Below, piece by piece: positions 1 through 64,000 of a DNA stretch of 64,000 nucleotides. Source of the DNA: Amorphochlora amoebiformis. Its lineage: Eukaryota > Cercozoa > Chlorarachniophyceae. The translations under genes were made by a program, and so were the position numbers. The stretch's first letter is position 1; every line of letters starts with the position of its first letter. Location: the NCBI GenBank assembly GCA_054601695.1, contig BAAHQB010000365.1, positions 91,512-155,511 on the forward strand, in the 5' to 3' direction. The notes under the pieces are model-generated. The model saw nothing but the letters and a program-made list of their open reading frames with translations. It ran no database searches and had not been told where the DNA came from.

Positions 1-25
1 AACGATGCTGGATCTTTTTTTTAAG

Positions 26-150
26 TCTTGCGTCGCTTCATCATCTGGAGGATTGCGCTTTTGGTGGTGTCTTCTCTTTTCTTCGGCCGTCGAATGCCAT
101 TGAGGCTGTTAGAGCCCCTGTGCAGAAGACTGTTAAAGATTCATGACTGA
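26..150 (+). CDS. Possible 3'-terminal exon of an upstream gene (partial)
   Basis: A T-rich stretch ending in AAG at 23-25 looks like a splice acceptor. It is followed by a frame that stays open to TGA at 148-150. The reading encodes a hydrophobic segment (FIIWRIALLVVSSLFFG) flanked by arginines, which would suit a C-terminal membrane anchor. A second frame ending in TGA at 144-146 also gives protein-like sequence, so the frame is not secure. Upstream exons would lie outside the window. No family is recognised. Confidence 0.3.
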
Positions 151-239
151 AAATTAATTCATGACATTTTGATCCAACCAGTGTGTAATGAGTTGTATGA
201 GAGGATATGCCTATACATATCAATGGCGGCATACACTAT

Positions 240-1790
<1,551 letters not shown>

Positions 1791-1961
1791 ATGTAAGTCC
1801 CACGACTCCACTTTCATGTTTTTCTCTTTCCTGGGGCTCTTCCAGATCCCCATAATTTAGACAAAGCTTCAGCCGACCGTCCTCGACACTTACGCGTCCC
1901 GCGCCTGTCCTTTTTTATAGGAGAAAATTCTTTTTAATAAAGCGCAAAGCGACTGGTCACG

Positions 1962-8035
<6,074 letters not shown>

Positions 8036-8566
8036 TATAGATTCTAGTTACAATACTCCGACCGCAGTAAGTTTGCAATTGACTTTAAATAAATCATGAT
8101 GGTGCCCAATCCGATAGCACTAGAATCTAGAGAATCACGAGCCTTGCTCTACGAAAACGAAATCAGTGTTCACATCAGGCTGCACCTGACAGTGCGTTAA
8201 CTAGATTCAGTAAGTTTTTCATTATATCTAGTATACATTCTGGTATTGTGTCAGACTGATTCTAGTGATTGCGGCCGCGCGCGATGGATACCCGGCCTAG
8301 CCGGCAATAGCCGGTTTATGGTATCTGAGGCCGGAGGCTACTAGGCTAGAAAGTGGTCAGGCACTGACTCATGCTTGACTTGATCATCACATGCATCGAT
8401 ATCAGCTCTAACTCAGTAATCTACGTGCATGCGCCGCTATTGATATCTATCTAACATTGTATTTGGCGGTGTTATAGCCCGTTTTCAGCCGCACCGTGAC
8501 ATCTGTAGCTAAGTTATATGTCTGTACTATTATGTATTCGAGCTCATTATATCTAGGCGACGTCAG
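8036..8566. other. Convergent intergenic spacer, CTAG-rich, no AT microsatellite
   Basis: This lies between the stop of the + gene (8035) and the stop of the synthetase gene (8567). Sequence complexity is normal, with many CTAG tetramers and short CCGG palindromes near 8290-8330. I see no gene. It probably holds both transcription termination and polyadenylation regions. Confidence 0.6.
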
Positions 8567-34207
<25,641 letters not shown>

Positions 34208-34535
34208 GGGAGGTGGGGTGAGATTTGTTAAAAAGTTATTGGGCTCCGGGTGTAGATATTAATGTCTATGTATCTAAGTTGATATCTACAAATGCAATTC
34301 TACATATGCATATATTCTATCTTTTGATATAAAGATAGCCATATACAGATATACAAATAATATCCTTAAATATACGGATATCAGCATTCCGATACCGTTA
34401 CGCGTAGATTCCGATGACCTCTAATAGTTTCCTCGGAAGGTACCCCTCCCTTCTGCCGACACGGGTCCCTCCCCGTGCACAACGCGTCGCATCGATCTCA
34501 GCCCGCCCGCTCGTGAAAATCGCCCCCCTCTCAAC
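34208..34535. promoter_or_regulatory. Bidirectional promoter between acetyl-CoA synthetase and citrate synthase
   Basis: The ATGs of the two divergent genes are 328 bases apart and the interval has no AT microsatellite array. It contains both 5' leaders. No named factor site is recognised. Shared regulation is inferred from the arrangement and the linked enzyme roles. Confidence 0.6.
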
Positions 34536-42688
<8,153 letters not shown>

Positions 42689-42883
42689 GTATATTGTTAA
42701 AAAATCATATACATCTGTAAAATATGTGCGTGTGTGTGTGTATGATGTATGTGTATGTATGTATATATCAATAGTTATATATATATATATATATAATTAT
42801 TGATAGGTACCATGTGTATTACCGTTAGTATCTACTTACGGTTTTTTTAAACCACCAATGTCTTAACATATTACATATTCATG

Positions 42884-42944
<61 letters not shown>

Positions 42945-42984
42945 TATAGATATACATATATAAGCCGTAAATACTACACATACT

Positions 42985-43110
42985 CTCGGATACAAACCCA
43001 GTATACACGCTCTCACCGCCTGTATACCCTAATGTACATTTTTACACTGTCACTACGCGCTCTCACAGCCTCTAAACTCCCAGTATACACATTGTTTTAT
43101 GACCACTATA
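42985..43110. repeat. Inverted relative of the 27690-28170 repeat family
   Basis: Blocks CAGTATACAC, GCTCTCAC and GCCTCTAAA recur here two to three times. They are the reverse complement of GTGTAAGTAT, GTGAGAGC and TTTAGGNTGAGAGGC at 27690-28170. A tempting YTRSHRLY reading for a citrate synthase C-terminus therefore comes from a repeat. Confidence 0.55.
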
Positions 43111-43370
43111 TATCTTATTCCATGCTCGGTATATATATTTAGTTACATGTATCTTGGCCAGAGAGTTATAAGTAATATATATATATATATATACATATAT
43201 ATATTATATATATATACACATATATCTGTGTGTGTATACATACATACGTATCATGTAATATTAGGTATATCTTGGAAAAAAGGAAGGAGGTTATAAGTCT
43301 CTGATCTCTCGGTCTAGAGAACAACCATCCTCGGAGGTTACTAGCTACAGTACTCCAGAGTCCAGAAGGT

Positions 43371-43402
<32 letters not shown>

Positions 43403-43425
43403 GTTAGCCTTGATATGTGACATAC

Positions 43426-43466
<41 letters not shown>

Positions 43467-43486
43467 TGGTGTGTGTGTGGTGTGTG

Positions 43487-43700
43487 TGTATATTCTCTCT
43501 CCTCTCTATGTTCTCTCTCCTTCCCCGTCTACTCTATCTCTCTCCCCCTCCTTTGTCTTCTCTCCATCTCTCTCCTCTCTCTATCTCTATCTTCTCTCTC
43601 CTCTCTTAATGTGTATCCTCTCTCTATCTTTCTCTTCTCTCTCATATTTCTTTTCCCTCCCCTCTCTCTAATCCGTATCCTCTCTCTACTCTCTCTCCTC
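43487..43700. repeat. CT-rich tract
   Basis: A TCTCTCTCC polypyrimidine run downstream of citrate synthase exon 14. It ends about 45 bases before a possible acceptor at 43746-43747. Confidence 0.8.
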
Positions 43701-43822
43701 TACATATACATATATATATATACACAATATATAATATATATATATAGACGCACTGCTTCCGACGGCAATCCCTAATCACACGGTTTGATTCTGATCCTTT
43801 CAAGTCGGGCTTTAATTTCTAG

Positions 43823-44764
43823 AATTTTTCTGGGTTTGGCATAATTTCTAGAATTATCTGGTGGTTTTGGCATATTTTTCTAGAATTTCTGGTCAGTTTG
43901 CCAAAAACCAAAGATAACCTTATTCTTAAAACTACGTGTTCGGTGCGACAATCTGAATTTTTATGTAACCGTCTAGACCGTGCATATGCATGCTAGTTGT
44001 GATCTAATCATGTTAAACGAGTTCAGTTAAAGTAACATTACTAGACAACTAGCGGCTATAGCCAGTGCCCTCGATCTATTTTTGCACGTACTCTCTAGAC
44101 TCTAGGTCTAGTAGGTACTAGACTAGACTAGAGGTACTCTCTGACTCTAGCTAGTACTGGCCCTGCATATGCTAGATATGCTAGTACCAGCAGACCAGCA
44201 GCAGTATTCTAGTAGTACTAGTAGTCTAGGTAGTATCTAGAGTATACTCTACTAGCTCTAGACTACCTCTAGTCTGTAGTCTCTAGAGTCTGCGCTGTAG
44301 TACCCTAGGTGACGCTAGGTCTAGTCTAGCTAGTAGGTACCTGCTACTTTTATATCTCGTATCTACTAGATCTAGTTCTATTACTAGTATTAGTTCTAGC
44401 TAGTAAACAGTTCTAGTAGTTAATAATATCTAGATAATATTGTACGATTTTTGCATTGTCTAATTCTAGATGCACTATAACACTAGTATAGATTCAAGAT
44501 CAAGCAAGAGATTGTCAATTAACTAGATTTTAACTTATATACCAGTTACTACTCTAGCATCTAGGTATCTAGCTAGGGTATACTCCATGTAATACGATAC
44601 GAGTCTACCAGTACTACTATATCTGCTAGATCTGAGTCACTCTAGTCACAGCGATCATCATTATGATAACAATCTAGATACACGTGAGATGATTTACTGC
44701 TATAACTATAGCTAGGCCATGCTCGAGCCTTTGACCGTCCAGAGCTAGAGCTAGTTACTAGTTA
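43823..44764. other. CTAG-saturated convergent spacer
   Basis: From about 43815 to 43900 there is a degenerate repeat of TTTCTAGAATTTNTGG. From about 43990 to 44764 CTAG tetramers occur every 20-25 bases on average, often nested (TCTAGTAGTACTAGTAGTCTAG). There is no AT microsatellite and no gene seen. It lies between the 3' ends of citrate synthase and the basic-protein gene. Confidence 0.75.
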
Positions 44765-45117
44765 CTAGTCTACATCTTCACCATAGCCGGGCGATGTGCC
44801 TGGATTCCGAGATCTTGAGGCTAAAGAAGTACTAGGCTTACCTTTGAATTTCCTAGATTTCGGATCCGAATCCTTTGATTCTGAAGAGGTGGCCTTCATC
44901 AAGGTGGCGAACACAAGCTTTCCGAGCTCTGCGATCTGGCAGGGTAAGACAAACATGAGATAATCTACAACCTATTGCATAATCTTGATTCTATGTATGT
45001 GCATCTGAAATTAATTGTACATATGTAGTGTAACATAATATATGTACATATATATGTATGTATGTACTGAATGTGTACATTATATACATCTAAATATGTA
45101 TACATACATATATACAT

Positions 45118-45151
<34 letters not shown>

Positions 45152-45301
45152 TACATATACATATATTGTATATATAAAAAATGTATAAATGTATATGTAT
45201 TAACATACTACATGCAAGTATTACACATTTTTACGTATCACATATGTATGCATACGTAGACCTATATGCATACATATATATTTATCTATTTATGTACGTA
45301 C

Positions 45302-45356
<55 letters not shown>

Positions 45357-46179
45357 AAATGTGTATAACAAATAACCATATATCTATATACATACATATA
45401 TAAATATATATACATATGTATATAATATATATGTAAATATACATAGATAGAAAATCGTATTATATTATATACATATATATATATATAGGACATACAATAT
45501 ATATGTACATATATCATATATATTAGTGAGACACTGATATATCATACCTTTTCCCCCTCAGTTTTACTAAGATTGGCCTCGACAGCTCGTTTCCTCGCCG
45601 CTCTCATCTTTCGTATCTGAGGAATATTACACTTTAAGAGTAATCCGCATAAAGTTGTCTTCGCTATATACATACATACATATATACATACATACACACA
45701 CATATATATATGTGTGTATATATGTATATATATATATATATATAATATATATAAGTGTATTCAAATATCTGTATATATTAAAAATAATGTGTTTGTACAT
45801 ATAGAGATATAGATATATTCATACATACACACCCATATATATATTATATATTATATATATATTATATATATATATATTATATCTATATATGTATATATAT
45901 GTTAAAACACCTCAGAGCTTTGCTGGCGAATGAGCCCGGGGATGCTGCTGTGCCGACGCTTATCAACCTCAGGGAGTTTCCCATCTGCCTTTGATTTTCT
46001 TTCCGCGCGAGTCAAACCCACTCTCTGGGCAGCTCCCCATGAATTCCTCTTGGAACGGCGAGTGAGAGCCGCCAGTCTAGCCTTTCTTATTGCCTTGGAG
46101 TCCAAAATTCCTGATGTGTTTGTGCATATGTATATGTATATATATTTATATATTCATCAATTTATATGTATATATTCAT

Positions 46180-46214
<35 letters not shown>

Positions 46215-46369
46215 TATTATTATATAGATTATTTATTTGTATATATGTATGTGTATATGTACATATATATGTAGAATATAAATATACATATGTAATATGT
46301 ATATATATATATATATATACAATTATATATACATTATATTATACTACATACATATATATATATATATAT

Positions 46370-46405
<36 letters not shown>

Positions 46406-46521
46406 GACATGATACCCACAAATATAATTTATAAGATTGAAGGTACACGGTCGAAATCACCTTTAGCACTCTTCCCTCCCATGGATCTTCCCGTCGACCC
46501 ACCGCTAACAGTTTCCCCCAT
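44765..46521 (-). CDS. Small highly basic protein, unknown family (4 exons)
   Basis: Exons 46521-46461, 46110-45911, 45616-45548 and 44935-44765. All junctions are GT-AG and in phase, giving 166 residues. It starts [20 protein letters not shown]. It then has a Lys/Arg-rich region ([19 protein letters not shown], about 26-44, and [18 protein letters not shown], from residue 88), a short helical stretch [15 protein letters not shown] (from 111) and a Ser/Lys-rich tail ending GYGEDVD. The composition suggests a nucleic-acid-binding or nucleolar protein. I do not recognise the family. The promoter side faces a GA-rich region and the 3' end converges on citrate synthase. Confidence 0.65.
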
Positions 46522-46892
46522 TAGATAGTCGATATCAGGCAAAAGATTAATTAAGGAAAAATCGTGTTAAGCCACCTTAACCGGCGACCTCGCCCGGGCG
46601 ACATCGAGCGCGACCTAAAAAATCACAAATCTTCAACGGGGAGGGGCAGGAGGCAAGAGGAGGCAAGATGAGGAGGGAACGGGAAGAGAGGGGAGGGAGG
46701 AACAGTATGTTTGTGTACGTATGGGTACAAATGTATATGTACCGTATTTACATATTATATATATATATATATTATATATATATATATATAATATATAATA
46801 TAAGTATGTATAATATGTATATACATTTGTATATATATATATATTTATATAATACACACACATATATATATATATATATGTATAATATGTAT

Positions 46893-46939
<47 letters not shown>

Positions 46940-47040
46940 TATAGATTATGAAAGAGAGAGAGATGAGAGAAGGAGAGGTAAGCAAGATTAAATACCAATA
47001 TATATCTATATATATATATATATATATATAAAATATGTCA

Positions 47041-47116
<76 letters not shown>

Positions 47117-47180
47117 AAGAGAGAGGGAGAAGAGAAGGGGGAGGGACGTGAAGGGCAGGGGAGAGGAAAGTTGTTGTCGA
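46522..47180. other. Intergenic: promoter region, AT microsatellites and GA-rich tract
   Basis: 46522-46640 is GC-richer leader of the basic-protein gene. 46640-46700 is AG-rich. 46750-47085 is AT and CA microsatellite. 47088-47160 is GAGAGA. I see no gene here. Confidence 0.6.
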
Positions 47181-48784
47181 TTATTTGTCTTCCCACCTTG
47201 ATCTGCTCCTCCCCCAGCCCCCTAAAGATTTCCTGACTTGGTTCTCTTGTTCCGGTTCCTGAGGCGACGAAATGACAGAAAGTCCCTCCGAGAGTTCCAG
47301 AGAAAACAACGACTGGGTAGCCGAAGGGTTGTGAATGGAGAGGTAGAGCCATTTGTTTGGGAAGGGTTTCCCAGCTCCATCAGGGGATCTCAAGGGTGGG
47401 GCCTCAGGCTCAGCGGATGTGGTGAACGGCAGGCCATCAGATCGCGTGACATACTGAAAATAGTAGCGCTGACATATGCTGGATGCTGTGTCGGTACGGT
47501 TGGAATGACCTGGTTTGTGAAGCTATAGAATAGAATCAGCCGATCTCCCCTTCCTCTGCTGGCTTTCCTCTCCGCGCTGCCTTCGATCTTGTTGAATTTT
47601 ACCTTGATTTCACGATACGGGTCCACTATCTTGACTCGAAAGTAGACATACTTTCGTGCCTCTACAGCCTGAAGTAGACAGTATTTGTGGGATTTGTTGT
47701 CTACTTCTCCCCCTCTGTCATAATATATCATGTTGTTACCCCGTTGACAGTGCTGTTGATTCTCAAGAGCTTTGTCTCTGGGGCCTTTCCTACAGGAGGG
47801 AGAAACTCCACCGTAAGGTCCGTGTCGATGATACACCCTGCCTGGGCGTTTGCGCTGAGTGGGCCTACAGCAGCAGAAGATGTTTATTACTGAATTGCGT
47901 TGTACTGGATAGATGGATTTGGTTCACCTTTGCCTTTAGCTTTGACCTCGGCACACACAAGACGGAATCGCTTGCCGTCATCCCGAATGGTCACGATTTC
48001 TCCCTGGTGAATGCAGGGATTACATTTTCGTTTGGGGAAAACTTGCTGTTCGTCTTCGGGAACCTTGCTTAATGTAACGTAGCTTGATTGAAGTTCTCGT
48101 GTCAAAACGGATTTTGGATTCTTTATTCTCGAGAACTGCCAGCGAAAGGGTTGGAACTTGACAAACCTAATTGTGAAATCAGAGTTGCTCGGCGAGTATA
48201 ATGGGCAAGTTGTTGGGAGAGAGGGTTACTTGAGGGTTGGGAGATTCGTAAGCCTAAAGCTTAACATGTCCCCAGCCTGTGGATAAGCAACATCAGAGCT
48301 GAGAGGAACAATGTTGTATTACCGGCTTTCACCTGAAGCATCATATCCTCCATAAAACTATCCGACAGGTAACACACGGTTGGTGGAGCGACAAAATCAA
48401 GCACTCCGCAATGACTTTGCTTGGAAAACTTGGTGTTCCGTACATGGAAAAGGATGGGGGAGGGCATGGAGTGCCGGAAGCGCACCTGAGAACGGTTAGA
48501 TCCGATTAGTTTTGGATTGGCCATTACACTTGATTTATTTACGTAGCTGTATAATGTGCACACATCTAATCGTCGGCAAAGATATCATTACTAATTTCTG
48601 AGGAGGGCCTATATCTTCAAACACTCACTACGACCCGTACCTGGAGGTCATTCAGCACCCGAGATGGCAGCGATATCCGATTCCCCTGGAGAGGGCGTCG
48701 ACGTCTCGAAAAATCTTTTGCATGGGGGCCAGGATACGATTTGGAAAAGCACCGTAGAGTGAACGAGATATTCCCTGGAAACAT
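47181..48784 (-). CDS. UFD1: UFD1-like ubiquitin fusion degradation protein (7 exons) with C-terminal extension
   Basis: Exons 48784-48641, 48485-48333, 48276-48230, 48166-47891, 47854-47740, 47668-47510 and 47453-47181. All GT-AG junctions are in phase, giving 388 residues. UFD1 works with NPL4 and the CDC48/p97 ATPase to extract ubiquitinated proteins, notably in ER-associated degradation. Family features in order: FTLRCFSKSYPGPHAKD, GNRISLPSRVLNDLQ, MPSPILF (55), HCGVLDFVAP (73), CYLSDSF, a second barrel with FVKFQPF (116) and IKNPKSVL, HQGEIVTI, and IIDTDLTVEFLPP. Human UFD1 is about 307 residues. The last 140 here are different: FRVKIVDPYREIKVKFN, YVTRSDGLPFTTSAEPE and WLYLSIHNPSATQSLFSLEL look like a PPC-type beta-sandwich (weak). 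The loop near residues 150-165 (DEQQVFPKRKCNPCIHQGE) is unusual. Algae with complex red plastids also carry a plastid-directed UFD1, but the N-terminus here shows no presequence. Confidence 0.85.
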
Positions 48785-48975
48785 ATTTAGCGGGTGCGGG
48801 CGATAACACCTACCAAACGCCCATGACTATGGGGAATGAATCACTGCCGATAATAGCGACAAGTTGTCGGAACTTTAATTTTATTTCTTCGGAGTGTGCA
48901 TGGGCTCAGTTAAGGCATTTTTGGAAGCTCCTCCACGTGCCCACCTAGGCCAGGTTCGCGAGCCGAGACACTCGG
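48785..48975. promoter_or_regulatory. Bidirectional spacer between UFD1-like and coiled-coil genes
   Basis: 191 bases between divergent ATGs, with no microsatellite. It contains a GCGGGTGCGGGCGAT block near 48791. No specific element is recognised. Confidence 0.45.
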
Positions 48976-56520
<7,545 letters not shown>

Positions 56521-56900
56521 TTCGGTTAATGTGAATATTGTTATATATATATATATATATATATATACGTATGTATGTGTTTATGTATGGATAGATGTAC
56601 ATATTATGTATAAGTAAAAATATTACCATTATATATGTAGAAACTATTTCAAATTTTACATATATATATATATTTATATGTATATATGTATGTATATATA
56701 TATATATATATACATATATAACATGTACCTATGTGGAGGTAATCTTTCTATTTTTACATATATATGCTCACATAATAACAACATCAATAACAACAGCAAC
56801 ATTAATAACAATATTAACAATATTCTAATAATAATACTTGAATATTCAAAATCCTTTGTCATCCTTCTCCATACATATTCATCAGTCATCCTTCTCCAAG
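56521..56900. other. Intergenic spacer with AT and AAC/AAT repeats
   Basis: AT microsatellite (56540-56720) is followed by AACAAT/AATAAC trinucleotide-like repeat (56775-56835). The leader of the RGS gene is from about 56840. I see no gene here. Confidence 0.6.
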
Positions 56901-61335
<4,435 letters not shown>

Positions 61336-61409
61336 CGATATTCATTCCACTAGGTGTGTGTGGTGTGTGAGGTCGTTTATTGTGTATTGTAGTGATCATT
61401 GTACATAAT

Positions 61410-61557
61410 TCTGAACCAGGAATATATACGTATATGTACAAATGCAAAATAATGTACATATGTGTACAAATGTGAATAATGTGCATATGTAATGTATGAC
61501 ACACACACGCACACATGTAATGTGTCTGATAGGCATAATATACACATATATACATAT

Positions 61558-61597
<40 letters not shown>

Positions 61598-61765
61598 ATG
61601 TGTGTATGTGTGTGTATATGTGTGTCTATATTTAATCCACATATATGCATATATATATATATACATATACACATATATATACACACATACGTAAGTGCAT
61701 ACACATCTAGTATATAAATCTAGTACATAGACGGGTCATATGTATCAATTATAACACACACACAC

Positions 61766-61842
<77 letters not shown>

Positions 61843-61863
61843 AGTGTGTGTGTACACATACAT

Positions 61864-61900
<37 letters not shown>
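61410..61900. repeat. AT, CA and TG microsatellites
   Basis: Intergenic simple repeats downstream of the RGS gene. No gene seen. Confidence 0.8.
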
Positions 61901-61901
<1 letters not shown>

Positions 61902-63073
61902 TAGTATATGGATATTGTATATGGACGGTAGTATGTCTAGTTTATATATATGCCTTAGTATATACTAGATATAGTCCATACATGTATATTTCTCTAGTTC
62001 ATATTACCAATAGTACGTAAGACGTACATACTAGATATTCCACAACCAGTATGTCTAGGTAGTACTCCAACTGTTAGTCTAGTATAACTAGTGTCTAGAG
62101 TGTAGCAATTAGCAAAAGCATGCACAACTGGTGAAATAACGATTAGCCTATCTAGCTATGATGATGCCCTAGATGCCGCATAGATAGATAGATCTAGACG
62201 GGTATGTACAGCTAGCAGTAGTACTCCAGATACGCGTGTGCGTATGTTACTAGTGTTGTACGTTTACATGGATAAGTCAGTACGCATGTAGATAATGTAT
62301 GACGACACGTATTTTAGGTATTGATGCCGTACGTATGTGGGTACGCACTAGACGTATGGTAGAGTATAGTTACTAGAGTTAGTACGCATGTGGCGTGTGT
62401 TTGTACGTATACATGGATAAGTTAGTACGCATGTAGATAATTTATGACGATGAGTAGATTGATACATTAACTAGATTAAGTGAGGTACTTATGTGGGTAC
62501 GTATTAAGTAATAGTATTGTCTGGGAGTGTTGGAAACTCATAACATTATGCCAATATGTTTATTCGTATTCTAGGTATTGATTGATGTCGTACGTATGTG
62601 GGTACGTACTAGACGTATGCTAGAGAATAGTTACTGTTAGTACGCATGTGGCGTATGTTAGTACGTATCCATGGATAAGTTAGTACGTACGCATGTAGAT
62701 AATTTATAACGATAACTAAATTGATGTATACTAGATTAAGTGTCTCACGCACGTGGGTACGTATTAAGGAATAGTATTGTCTTGGAGTGTTGGAAACTCA
62801 TAACATTATGCAAATATATTCATTCAAATCTCTAGCCTTCAAGTATGTACATCTAGTGTACTGAATATGCACTTACTGGTAGTGTTTTCGATACTGGCGG
62901 TCGCGATACACGTCATGCATATGATTGATTGATCTTCATCAATGTGACTTCGGATCATGACCTAGATCTAGTTAGTTTGAAACGCTTACGATTCAACAAT
63001 AATACAACTAAAGTAATCATACGGAAACAAAACAACCCGGTTATATTCACTGAAGATAGATAGCTGCAGTGAC
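61901..63073. other. CTAG/GTAC-rich spacer with ~260 bp tandem repeat
   Basis: Microsatellite-free sequence rich in CTAG and TACGTA. Within about 62225-62830 a unit of roughly 260 bases repeats a little over twice. Landmarks GTTAGTACGCATGTGGCGT (near 62378 and 62637), GATAAGTTAGTACG and GTGTTGGAAACTCATAACATTATG each recur in the same order. I see no gene. Confidence 0.7.
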
Positions 63074-63300
63074 CTAGCTACAGCGAGAATTCCTGCTTTT
63101 GCCCGCCCAATAGAGCTGAGGGTATGCTATCGCCGACATAAATCTGACAATATGAATTAGATTAATACAATCATGATACGTTAATGATATACTAACTTGC
63201 TAATCTAGAATAAATGTATGTTGGATATGTGCACGAAATATACTGAGTATATACATATATGTGAAAACATGTATGTATGTATGTATGTATGTATGTATGC

Positions 63301-63333
<33 letters not shown>

Positions 63334-63378
63334 TACATGTGTATACTCTATATACATATATATATATATATACATTAC

Positions 63379-63427
<49 letters not shown>

Positions 63428-63510
63428 TATTCTACATATAAACATATACTCGCAAGCCAATAGTCTTCATTACATCTATATTTTCACATATATTAATACG
63501 AAACATAAAC

Positions 63511-63593
<83 letters not shown>

Positions 63594-63649
63594 GTTATTT
63601 TGTCTATGCACACAGACACACAACACACATACAAACATATATATATATG

Positions 63650-63683
<34 letters not shown>

Positions 63684-63744
63684 CATATAGAAAATATATA
63701 ATATATAACACATATATTATATATATATATATATATATATTTTT

Positions 63745-63782
<38 letters not shown>

Positions 63783-63832
63783 TCACTCACCTTAGAATTC
63801 ACCATCGATTTGATATGCTGTTGCTTGAGATA
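63074..63832 (-). CDS. 3' end of an unknown gene (two exons, partial)
   Basis: On the - strand, exon 63832-63791 is bounded by acceptor CCTAG and a perfect donor AAG/gtgagt. Only one frame is open through it ([14 protein letters not shown]). It joins in phase to 63115-63074 (acceptor CCTCAG), encoding [13 protein letters not shown] and a TAG stop. The rest lies beyond the right edge. Function is unknown. The splice sites are strong, but the exons are too short for a family call. Confidence 0.45.
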
Positions 63833-63890
63833 CTAGGATATATATATATATGTGTATATATGTGCATATATATGTATATATATATATATA

Positions 63891-63933
<43 letters not shown>

Positions 63934-64000
63934 ATATATATGTATATATATATATATTATGTAATTGTATATTCTATATACATATATATATTATGTAATT

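Noticed and set aside
42993-43035. Possible citrate synthase C-terminal exon reading YTRSHRLY
   Set aside because: The same sequence blocks recur within this interval and, inverted, at 27690-28170, so the resemblance to YTGxxxRxY is repeat-derived.
47656-48072. 138-codon + strand open frame
   Set aside because: Antisense to UFD1-like exons 4-6, which have motif and splice support.

Overview
This window is nuclear DNA from a eukaryote with many spliceosomal introns. About nine genes (two of them cut by the window edges) lie in a sea of AT dinucleotide microsatellite. The real coding exons are tiny (about 20-300 bases). They were found by reading both strands for family motifs and checking that GT-AG (once GC-AG) junctions keep the reading frame. 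Almost all long open frames made of I/Y, H/T, C/V, A/R or S/L repeats are simple-sequence artefacts. Telomere-like TTAGGG tracts, introns in every gene, and two N-termini that look like a signal peptide followed by a transit-like segment suggest a single-celled eukaryote, perhaps an alga with a complex plastid (stramenopile or alveolate type). The lineage cannot be fixed from this sequence alone.

Layout, left to right: the 3' end of an unknown + strand gene (to about 150); an AT microsatellite gap; a 4-exon + strand gene for a small protein with a possible targeting presequence (1962-8035), whose introns hold a 2.5 kb ACATAC/TATGTG repeat and a 350-base pure CG dinucleotide tract; a CTAG-rich convergent spacer; a 36-exon acetyl-CoA synthetase gene on the - strand (34207 down to 8567); a 328-base shared promoter; a citrate synthase gene on + (34536 to at least 42688, at least 14 exons); a second CTAG-rich convergent spacer; a small basic-protein gene on - (46521-44765); a UFD1-like gene on - (48784-47181); a 191-base bidirectional spacer; an 18-exon coiled-coil, possibly F-BAR, gene on + (48976-56520); an RGS-domain gene on + (56901-61335); an unusual CTAG-rich spacer with a 260-base tandem repeat; and the last two exons of an unknown - strand gene (63832-63074).

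Acetyl-CoA synthetase makes acetyl-CoA from acetate and citrate synthase consumes acetyl-CoA. Their head-to-head arrangement on one short promoter suggests co-regulated acetate use. The citrate synthase is of the type found in plant peroxisomes and begins with a near-match to a PTS2 peroxisome-targeting signal.

The most unusual structural feature is that introns are littered with truncated, often tandem copies of the edges of neighbouring exons. Each copy carries one splice site and is separated from the next by AT microsatellite. At least ten exons of the synthetase and five of citrate synthase are affected. Three copies of a roughly 380-430-base MITE-like element also sit in introns. All exon models here were made by hand and have no transcript support.
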